IMG/VR virus record: IMGVR_UViG_3300017917_003681
Coordinates: 1 to 48,376 of that record
Origin: a virus
DNA length: 48,376 bases
Reading direction: 5' to 3' (one strand)
Shown here in pieces: positions 44,544 through 48,376 of this stretch. The notes under the pieces are model-generated. The model was given only the letters and a program-made list of their open reading frames with translations. It had not been told where the DNA came from and made no database searches. Numbering within the stretch: the stretch's first letter is position 1; the number at the start of each line of letters is the position of its first letter. The position numbers and the translations under genes were made by a program.

Positions 44544-45138
44544 TTACAAAAAATCCCTTTCTCTTATAGTCCGGGTCATTAATATAAGAGTAATTGTCAG
44601 CATTTTCTAAATTTTCATCGTCCCAAACTGGTAGTGCAACAGAATTTCCATATCGAAAATCAGGATTTCTGCGAAAATGAACTTCAATGAGTTTATTTCC
44701 AATAAATTCACAGTTAATCCATTCATAATTACCAACTAAATTTTGCAAAATTTCAGGAAAATTCATATTTTTGTCGATTTTTTCCCATTTTTCCCACTTA
44801 TAAAGAGGATTTTTGACGCTTTTTACTCCTCTGACAACTAAATCTGCTTTCTTTTTGTGAAAATCAACACTAATGTGCTCACCAAAAAATTTTTCACACC
44901 AAAATTCAGCTGGATGTAAGTGCTCTGTTGTTCTAGAGATAAATTCGATCCGAGCAAAGCGCCCCATTCCGAGTAAATTCATACAGGGACGCACCACATA
45001 AGACCCAGGATGAGGTACTACAAGACCTGCAGGACCACATGTATATCCTAAACGAGTGCTTAAGATCAACTTATTGTAAACCCAAAGATCCTCAGGACGA
45101 ATGTGTCTCCATTCAGTACCGACATCTGTGCAATACAT
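44539..45138 (-). CDS. Conserved phage protein of unknown function, about 200 aa
   Basis: 199 aa from the ATG at 45138 (MYCTDVGTEWRHIRPEDLW); an in-frame TTG at 45153 would add MKNIH. Neither has a convincing Shine-Dalgarno, so the start is uncertain. Notable segments are the Cys/Gly/Pro-rich LGYTCGPAGLVVPHPG, YVVRPCMNLLGMGRFARIEF, a central FWCEKFFGEHISVDFHKKKA, and a C-terminal YEWINCEFIGNKLIEVHFRR. The order of these elements, with charged residues after GEHISVD and the I-E-V-H-x-R-R-N, loosely recalls ATP-grasp proteins, but no ATP-binding loop can be shown. It lies between a strong terminator and speD, so it may need its own promoter. Confidence 0.8.
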   Translation of the reverse strand: MYCTDVGTEWRHIRPEDLWVYNKLILSTRLGYTCGPAGLVVPHPGSYVVRPCMNLLGMGRFARIEFISRTTEHLHPAEFWCEKFFGEHISVDFHKKKADLVVRGVKSVKNPLYKWEKWEKIDKNMNFPEILQNLVGNYEWINCEFIGNKLIEVHFRRNPDFRYGNSVALPVWDDENLENADNYSYINDPDYKRKGFFVK

Positions 45139-45170
45139 ATGAATATTTTTCAATTCTTAGTACTACTTAT

Positions 45171-45200
45171 AAAAAAACCCCACTTCTGAGAGCGGGGTTT
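45171..45200 (-). terminator. Strong Rho-independent terminator between accessory and late regions
   Basis: Minus-strand AAACCCC, 12-nt loop, GGGGTTT, continuing into a run of seven T. Perfect 7-bp stem. It lies just after the 40-aa ORF and closes the transcript begun at the glycosyltransferase promoter. Confidence 0.85.
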
Positions 45201-45205
45201 GAGAA

Positions 45206-45328
45206 TTATTTTGTTTTTCTCTTGTTTGATGCATTTTTTTGAGCGGTGGATCGACACTGACCAGTGGCCTTACGTCGATCTCCATTTCCAAAAGTTGGAT
45301 TCTTTTTGGGTTTTTTAGGTGTGGTCAT
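45206..45328 (-). CDS. Tiny basic protein, 40 aa
   Basis: 40 aa, starting MTTPKKPKKNPTFGNGDRRK and ending ASNKRKTK; about 13 Lys/Arg and one Cys. Its ATG overlaps the stop of the 48-aa gene (ATGA), showing coupling. No known domain; high charge suggests nucleic-acid or ribosome binding. It lies immediately before the terminator. Confidence 0.65.
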   Translation of the reverse strand: MTTPKKPKKNPTFGNGDRRKATGQCRSTAQKNASNKRKTK

Positions 45329-45471
45329 CGCCCTTGTCCTCTATACCGTTTTTTAGCACCATTGCGAGACGTTGCGGAATACTTCGTATGAGCACCCATG
45401 CCCTGCAAAGTCTTTTTGGGTTTCGATTCAATTTTGTTTTTCGAACCACTCAGTGATTTTTTAACTGCCAT
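45325..45471 (-). CDS. Tiny basic protein, 48 aa
   Basis: 48 aa: MAVKKSLSGSKNKIESKPKK at the start and RNGAKKRYRGQGR at the end, with no hydrophobic segment. I recall similar short Lys/Arg-rich proteins in cyanophage genomes with no assigned function. It overlaps the 40-aa gene by 4 nt, and the pair resembles two disordered nucleic-acid-binding peptides. Confidence 0.68.
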   Translation of the reverse strand: MAVKKSLSGSKNKIESKPKKTLQGMGAHTKYSATSRNGAKKRYRGQGR

Positions 45472-45473
45472 AA

Positions 45474-45629
45474 TTAATCTCCAATAATTTCGGTTTCAAG
45501 GTCGTTGGGATGAGGAGAACCTGACTGATAATACTCAATTGCCAGGTCCTCCATTCTATCGAAGTATTCTTCTTCCGTAAGACTGGAATAAATTTTATTT
45601 CCCTTACAAAGAATATTGTATGTTGCCAT
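45474..45629 (-). CDS. Small acidic protein, 51 aa
   Basis: 51 aa: MATYNILCKGNKIYSSLTEE, then EYFDRMEDLAIEYYQSGSPH, ending DLETEIIGD. It is acidic, probably with a short beta hairpin followed by a helix. The ATG overlaps the glycosyltransferase stop as TGATG, so it is co-translated. It looks like a conserved cyanophage hypothetical; function unknown. Confidence 0.7.
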   Translation of the reverse strand: MATYNILCKGNKIYSSLTEEEYFDRMEDLAIEYYQSGSPHPNDLETEIIGD

Positions 45630-46390
45630 CAGATTACGCGAGTTTTCTCATGACCAACACGAATGCGTGGATCGCACCAGATTTCGAATCCTGCATCTTT
45701 TGCATCGAGACAGAAAGAAACGTCTTCACCACACATGTCTTGTACTTGCCCAGATTCGAAAACTTGCATCTTCGGTGCAAACCAAGGATACTTCATCTCA
45801 GGATGCTCAAAGACACCATTCTTAATCAGAAGCCATCCAAAACCAGTATAGTCAACTGTGAAAGGCTTACGACGCTTCTGAATGCTCTCCAGAGTTTCAT
45901 GATTCATGACTCCACCATTGTTACGGAAGTCATCCTCTTCCAACCAGTGTGCAACAGAAGTCGTGTGACCATCTTCAGTGCAATACCAACCTGCAGAGAT
46001 ATCTTTATCTAACAGAACGAGTTGGAAGAACTTCTCGGAATTGAACACAATATCAGAGTCAATCCAGAGTTGATAGTCATATGCCAGTTTACCTTGCCAG
46101 GGAATCTGATCAGGACCTGCAAGAACATTCGCACCAAGGCACTTGCAACGTGCAAAATTAACCATCGAGGAATAATCTTGCGAGATTTGAATATTAGCTC
46201 CGTTCTGTACAAGATCAAAACAAAGTTGTACAAAACTCTTTAAAAACGTATATGAAACACCTCTTCCAGGAAGACAGAATACAACGGACTTACCACGAAT
46301 CATTTCTCGTGCTAAATCATAATCCCACTCCTCAGTTTGTTGCTTTGCTGCAACCGGTGCTTTTGCTTTAACAGTAAATCCTTTAGCCAT
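45629..46390 (-). CDS. Glycosyltransferase (GT-A like)
   Basis: 253 aa. After a 30-residue linker, the Rossmann-like start GKSVVFCLPGRGVSYTFLKS is followed by IQISQDYSSMVNFARCKCLG and the metal- and nucleotide-sugar-binding D-x-D at DSDIVF (D111, D113). Downstream come NNGGVMN, DYTGFGWLLIKNGVFE (about 180-195) and the acidic motif GEDVSFCLDA (221-230), with RVGHEK near the end: the order expected in a small GT-A enzyme. The donor and target cannot be told from sequence; modification of phage DNA, virion or host surface are all possible. A near-consensus sigma70 promoter lies directly upstream, so early expression by host polymerase is likely. GC content is higher than in the structural genes. 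Confidence 0.83.
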   Translation of the reverse strand: MAKGFTVKAKAPVAAKQQTEEWDYDLAREMIRGKSVVFCLPGRGVSYTFLKSFVQLCFDLVQNGANIQISQDYSSMVNFARCKCLGANVLAGPDQIPWQGKLAYDYQLWIDSDIVFNSEKFFQLVLLDKDISAGWYCTEDGHTTSVAHWLEEDDFRNNGGVMNHETLESIQKRRKPFTVDYTGFGWLLIKNGVFEHPEMKYPWFAPKMQVFESGQVQDMCGEDVSFCLDAKDAGFEIWCDPRIRVGHEKTRVI

Positions 46391-46412
46391 AATAGAAAGC
46401 GATTACATCAGA

Positions 46413-46441
46413 ATCATAACTCATTATATAGTCCTTGTCAA
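46413..46441 (-). promoter_or_regulatory. Strong sigma70-type promoter for the glycosyltransferase operon
   Basis: Minus strand: -35 TTGACA (46436-46441), spacer exactly 17 nt, -10 TATGAT (46413-46418). The -35 is perfect and the -10 has one mismatch. The start would be near 46406, giving a leader of about 16 nt. This is the best host-polymerase promoter in the window. Confidence 0.85.
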
Positions 46442-46445
46442 GATG

Positions 46446-46613
46446 TCAGTTTTTTTCGGATAGCACCACTTCGTTTCCATCAAGAGTAAACTTGATTTCG
46501 GTATCTTCATACCATGAAAGTTCGTTTGCAATCCATTCAGGAATTATAACATAGTATTCGCCGGTGATGGGGTCTACTTGAACTGGTTGAAAAGAATTTT
46601 CATTTTTTCTCAT
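46446..46613 (-). CDS. MazE/AbrB-like small protein, 55 aa
   Basis: 55 aa from the ATG at 46613 (MRKNENSFQPVQVDPITGEY); an upstream ATG at 46694 would add 27 unlike residues and overlap the next gene by 40 nt, so I reject it. The pattern Q-V-D-P-I-T-G-E-Y-Y-V-I-I-P-E-W, then ELSWYEDTEIKFTLDGNEVV, has the swapped-hairpin layout of AbrB/MazE DNA-binding proteins, where the I-P segment follows the first strand. It could be a transcription factor or an orphan antitoxin; no toxin gene is beside it. The stop lies about 5 nt before the -35 of the glycosyltransferase promoter. Confidence 0.72.
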   Translation of the reverse strand: MRKNENSFQPVQVDPITGEYYVIIPEWIANELSWYEDTEIKFTLDGNEVVLSEKN

Positions 46614-46654
46614 TTTTTTATACACACAATATTTTGATTTTCTCAAATTATATA

Positions 46655-46903
46655 TTATTTTGCAATTTTGGAAGTCAAAAATAGAAAGATACATGCAGGT
46701 ATTACAATATACCAGTATGTAATTGCAAAGTATATTCCGACCAGTCCAAGTAGTGCAATGAATAGTGTGATATCAGGTCCAGTTCTCGATGATCCGCAGT
46801 TGGGGCATCTCAGTGAATAATCTTTGCCACGCGGATACCATGTGTACCAACATGACCAGCACATGTTCTGGGGGCGATATGTTGGTTGAGGTCTACGGGC
46901 CAT
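46655..46903 (-). CDS. Small zinc-ribbon membrane protein, 82 aa
   Basis: 82 aa. The N-terminal part is a zinc ribbon: C15 W S C18 ... C33 P N C36 (CWSCWYTWYPRGKDYSLRCP then NCGS). Residues 45-78 are hydrophobic and likely form one or two membrane spans (ITLFIALLGLVGIYFAITYW, YIVIPACIFLFL), ending TSKIAK. Function unknown; position suggests an early membrane-associated protein. No clear Shine-Dalgarno is seen before the ATG. Confidence 0.72.
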   Translation of the reverse strand: MARRPQPTYRPQNMCWSCWYTWYPRGKDYSLRCPNCGSSRTGPDITLFIALLGLVGIYFAITYWYIVIPACIFLFLTSKIAK

Positions 46904-47131
46904 TTTTTTCTGGGAAAATTTTTTAGATCACAAGGTATTTTATCATGAATTTTGGCCCCCGGTTTTTTGAAATGATGTGAGTCTTATAGATCGATCGCGT
47001 CCGTAACACTTTGTAGGTTAGGGGAGTCATGAGTTTTTATACGGGCGCCCCCAAACACGGCGGGAACTGTCATAACGCACGAACGAATATAAGGGCGGCA
47101 GAGTATCAACAACTGCCGCCCACTAATTAAC
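46904..47131. other. Non-coding gap of 228 nt, locally GC-rich
   Basis: No convincing ORF on either strand. Contains a hairpin at 47093-47121 and GC-rich patches (near 46955 and 47043). On the minus strand there are boxes reading TATAAAAA (about 47034-47041) and CTATAAGA (about 46981-46988) that could be promoter elements for the zinc-ribbon gene, but no matching -35 was found. Confidence 0.6.
47093..47121 (-). terminator. Nine-base-pair GC-rich hairpin after the 104-aa gene
   Basis: GGGCGGCAG, 11-nt loop, CTGCCGCCC, perfectly paired, 11 nt after the stop at 47132. On the minus strand it is followed by TTATATT rather than a clean T run, so it may terminate inefficiently or protect the 3' end. 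Confidence 0.6.
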
Positions 47132-47446
47132 TCAAACCTCCCTTAATCCCAGGTGCTTTGCTACAACATAAGGCATCAGTGTGACCTCAGCAACATAATC
47201 ATAATCCTCTGATTCATCTGCGATAAGTGTAACGTACCATCCGCCAGTTCCTGTCATCGAAGGACGCTCACCATAACATTCACACTTGCAAGCATAATTG
47301 TAGGCGATTGTTCTAATGTAGGATGCCATTGTTTCGGCGTTCTGATGACCATTGCGGTTGATCATCATCAGCACTTTAACTGTATCCTCCAGACCAGAAT
47401 ACTCCCACTTGATTGTAGGATTGCCGTTCAGAGTTGCAGTTGCCAT
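47132..47446 (-). CDS. Hypothetical protein, 104 aa
   Basis: 104 aa: MATATLNGNPTIKWEYSGLE, a central helix (ETMASYIRTIAYNYACKCEC), then YGERPSMTGTGGWYVTLIAD and an acidic DESEDYDYVAEV. It looks like a small alpha/beta protein. Two cysteines are close together (CKCEC) but no full zinc motif is present. Not recognised. Like its two upstream neighbours it has AACCACAC 13 nt before the ATG instead of a Shine-Dalgarno. A hairpin terminator precedes it and another hairpin follows, so it is probably a single-gene transcript. Confidence 0.72.
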   Translation of the reverse strand: MATATLNGNPTIKWEYSGLEDTVKVLMMINRNGHQNAETMASYIRTIAYNYACKCECYGERPSMTGTGGWYVTLIADESEDYDYVAEVTLMPYVVAKHLGLREV

Positions 47447-47459
47447 GATCAGAATTGCG

Positions 47460-47467
47460 GTGTGGTT
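47460..47467 (-). repeat. AACCACAC leader motif of the 104-aa gene
   Basis: Minus-strand AACCACAC exactly 13 nt before the ATG at 47446, preceded by CACTCT. One of three copies in the right-end region. Confidence 0.7.
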
Positions 47468-47478
47468 AGAGTGAAGAA

Positions 47479-47500
47479 AGGGGGAGGATTGTCTCCCCCT
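47479..47500 (-). terminator. Rho-independent terminator after the 85-aa gene
   Basis: AGGGGGAG, 6-nt loop, CTCCCCCT, then TTCTTC on the minus strand. The 8-bp stem is perfect and very GC-rich. It lies 10 nt after the stop at 47510. Confidence 0.75.
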
Positions 47501-47509
47501 AAATGTGAA

Positions 47510-47767
47510 TCAGCGATCCCAGGGTGGAGTAGACAAATAGGCATCAATTGCCTCAGATTCAATACCCTCACACATTTCATTCACAGCATCAGGAATCGGG
47601 CAACCATTGTTGTACAATTCCAGAATCAATTCCAGTTGCCAACCATCATCAAAACAGTAGGAAGGTGAAGCATAATTGTTAGAGAATACTTTCTCACATT
47701 CACGCTCTACTTCCTCACAAAATGTGATGAATTCAGGAGACTTGAAACACGTTTCAGTGGTGAGCAT
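47510..47767 (-). CDS. Hypothetical acidic protein, 85 aa
   Basis: 85 aa, strongly acidic with five Cys: MLTTETCFKSPEFITFCEEV, ERECEKVFSNNYASPSYCFD, then DGWQLELILELYNNGCPIPD and AIDAYLSTPPWDR. It is predicted helical; no family recognised. Small acidic phage proteins of early regions often act as DNA mimics or inhibitors, but nothing here proves that. A possible promoter (CTGGCA-17-TAGGAT) and the AACCACAC motif lie upstream, and a terminator lies downstream. Confidence 0.72.
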   Translation of the reverse strand: MLTTETCFKSPEFITFCEEVERECEKVFSNNYASPSYCFDDGWQLELILELYNNGCPIPDAVNEMCEGIESEAIDAYLSTPPWDR

Positions 47768-47780
47768 GATGGGTCTCGGG

Positions 47781-47788
47781 GTGTGGTT
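47781..47788 (-). repeat. AACCACAC leader motif of the 85-aa gene
   Basis: Minus-strand AACCACAC exactly 13 nt before the ATG at 47767. It is preceded by a run of eight G (47806-47813) in the same leader. Confidence 0.7.
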
Positions 47789-47823
47789 TGGCGGTGAGGA
47801 TCTCTCCCCCCCCGCTTGAACGT

Positions 47824-47852
47824 ATCCTAGAGCATCATTGCCAGGATGCCAG
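47824..47852 (-). promoter_or_regulatory. Possible sigma70-type promoter of the 85-aa gene
   Basis: Minus strand: CTGGCA (47847-47852), 17-nt spacer, TAGGAT (47824-47829). Each hexamer matches consensus at four of six positions. The start would fall about 50 nt before the ATG. Spacing is ideal but the hexamers are weak. Confidence 0.4.
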
Positions 47853-47887
47853 GGTGGCAGTGGACAGTCCGGTGACTGGCACAGTGA

Positions 47888-47971
47888 GTTAGTTACACTT
47901 TAGAGGGGCATCTGTAGAGAGTAAGGCACCACACCACGACCCTATGATGCCCCAGTAAAGTGTAACTAACT
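47888..47971. repeat. Large interrupted inverted repeat (84 nt)
   Basis: The arms AGTTAGTTACACTTTA and TAAAGTGTAACTAACT (16 bp) pair perfectly; after a 2-nt mismatch, GGGGCATC and GATGCCCC (8 bp) also pair perfectly. The loop is 32 nt. No T run follows on the minus strand. It lies 9 nt after the stop of the 47-aa ORF and is by far the longest perfect hairpin I found here. Confidence 0.9.
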
Positions 47972-47980
47972 GTGCATCAG

Positions 47981-48124
47981 TTACTTTATACCACGGGCCA
48001 TCTTTGCAAACTGAGCATCATACTGTTTTAGATGTTGCTCCGCTTGAATGACAATGTGAGAGAGAAGTGTTGCCCACAATGATAACATCACAATGAGCAG
48101 AGAAAGGTAACGTTTCATGGTCAT
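47981..48124 (-). CDS. Small membrane peptide, 47 aa
   Basis: 47 aa: MTMKRYLSLLIVMLSLWATL is a positively charged start plus hydrophobic helix (about residues 5-27), followed by a short hydrophilic tail (IQAEQHLKQYDAQFAKMARG). It could be a single-pass inner-membrane peptide or an uncleaved signal. The ATG overlaps the stop of the 55-aa gene as TGATG, which argues it is real and co-translated. Function unknown. Confidence 0.65.
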   Translation of the reverse strand: MTMKRYLSLLIVMLSLWATLLSHIVIQAEQHLKQYDAQFAKMARGIK

Positions 48125-48291
48125 CAATAGTGATACTTACTCATCACATTGTTCGGATCATTGTACCAATCAGAATCCTCATAAGATTCTGATACATTAG
48201 GCGTTAATCTGATCAACAGATCATCAGTGAGAGTGCAAACACCGGTTGTCACCAGTTGCAGAATCTCATCAGGAGTAAGATACATTTCCAT
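48124..48291 (-). CDS. Small acidic protein, 55 aa
   Basis: 55 aa from the ATG at 48291 (MEMYLTPDEILQLVTTGVCT); starting at Met3 (48285) would give 53 aa and the same 13-nt spacing to AACCACAC as two neighbouring genes. The acidic C-terminal half contains SYEDSDWYNDPNNVMSKYHY. L-T-P-D-E-I-L followed by a helix resembles small regulatory-type phage proteins, but no family is recognised. It is coupled to the membrane peptide downstream. Confidence 0.68.
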   Translation of the reverse strand: MEMYLTPDEILQLVTTGVCTLTDDLLIRLTPNVSESYEDSDWYNDPNNVMSKYHY

Positions 48292-48298
48292 GATCAAA

Positions 48299-48306
48299 GT
48301 GTGGTT
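48299..48306 (-). repeat. AACCACAC leader motif of the 55-aa gene
   Basis: Minus-strand AACCACAC, 7 nt before the first ATG and 13 nt before the second in-frame ATG; preceded by CACTCTC as in the 104-aa gene leader. Confidence 0.7.
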
Positions 48307-48321
48307 TGAGAGTGTAAAAAA

Positions 48322-48376
48322 TCAGCGGGCGATTGCATCTGCTGTAGAGTACAATACCTGGGCAGTGAGTTGCCGA
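48322..48376 (-). CDS. C-terminal fragment of a gene running off the right edge
   Basis: Seventeen codons, ending RQLTAQVLYSTADAIAR and a TGA at 48322-48324. The peptide has helix-like spacing. Too short to identify; inferred because the next gene starts 30 nt later in the same direction. Confidence 0.4.
   Translation of the reverse strand, partial: RQLTAQVLYSTADAIAR

Noticed and set aside
45616-46243. Several plus-strand ORFs opposite the glycosyltransferase
   Set aside because: Composition effects of the coding strand; no recognisable domain and no ribosome sites.
46614-46694. Longer N-terminus for the AbrB-like protein
   Set aside because: The extra 27 residues overlap the zinc-ribbon gene by 40 nt and do not resemble the family.
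46920-47090. Possible tRNA in the GC-rich gap
   Set aside because: No cloverleaf with acceptor, D and T arms could be drawn on either strand.
47030-47131. Plus-strand ORF of 33 codons in the intergenic gap (begins MSFYTGAPKHGG)
   Set aside because: Opposite to all other genes, no Shine-Dalgarno, and it runs through the hairpin at 47093-47121.

Overview
The window is a block of late (virion) genes from a T4-like myovirus, most likely a cyanophage of marine Synechococcus or Prochlorococcus. Three things support this. The T4 core genes run in the cyanophage order: 25-6-(giant)-8-(DUF4815) and 13-14-15-16-...-17-18-19-20-21-22-23-3-uvsY-uvsW. A host-type speD metabolic gene sits at the head of the cluster. 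Several very small ORFs resemble conserved cyanophage hypotheticals. The DNA is AT-rich except in gene 23 and the right-hand 3 kb. Every supported gene is on the minus strand, so transcription runs from high to low coordinates. No tRNA, CRISPR array, integrase or insertion sequence was seen.

Right edge, about 45.2-48.4 kb: an accessory or early region of small genes. It holds a truncated ORF, a 55-aa acidic protein, a 47-aa membrane peptide, 85-aa and 104-aa hypotheticals, a zinc-ribbon membrane protein, a MazE/AbrB-like 55-aa protein, a glycosyltransferase behind a strong sigma70-like promoter, and three peptides of 51, 48 and 40 aa. Three of these genes share the motif AACCACAC just upstream of their starts, and an 84-nt interrupted inverted repeat lies between two genes. 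A strong terminator at 45171-45200 closes this region.

43.8-45.2 kb: a conserved hypothetical (about 200 aa), speD (S-adenosylmethionine decarboxylase) and an 82-aa hypothetical. 20.6-43.8 kb: baseplate genes, namely gp25, gp6, a 4013-aa giant in the gp7 position, gp8 and a 2398-aa DUF4815 protein. 16.0-20.7 kb: two tiny coiled-coil proteins, two small virion proteins, the neck proteins gp13, gp14 and gp15, and the small terminase gp16. 12.0-16.0 kb: a 690-aa basic mosaic protein and two structural proteins inserted between the terminase genes. 1.0-12.0 kb: large terminase gp17, sheath gp18, tube gp19, portal gp20, a 51-aa probable head-core protein, a 174-aa unknown, protease gp21, scaffold gp22, major capsid gp23 and gp3. 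The left edge has uvsY, a terminator and the 5' part of uvsW.

Regulation is readable. Five exact copies of the T4-type late promoter octamer TATAAATA lie directly upstream of genes 22, the 51-aa ORF, 18, the 113-aa ORF and 8, with near-matches ahead of 20, 25, speD and uvsW. Canonical hairpin-plus-T-tract terminators follow gene 23 and uvsY. Many genes overlap as TAATG or ATGA and are probably translationally coupled.

The most unusual content is a set of short protein modules shared by gp14, gp8, the 2398-aa protein and the 4013-aa protein, the mosaic 690-aa protein between the terminase genes, and the repeated leader motif and large inverted repeat at the right end.
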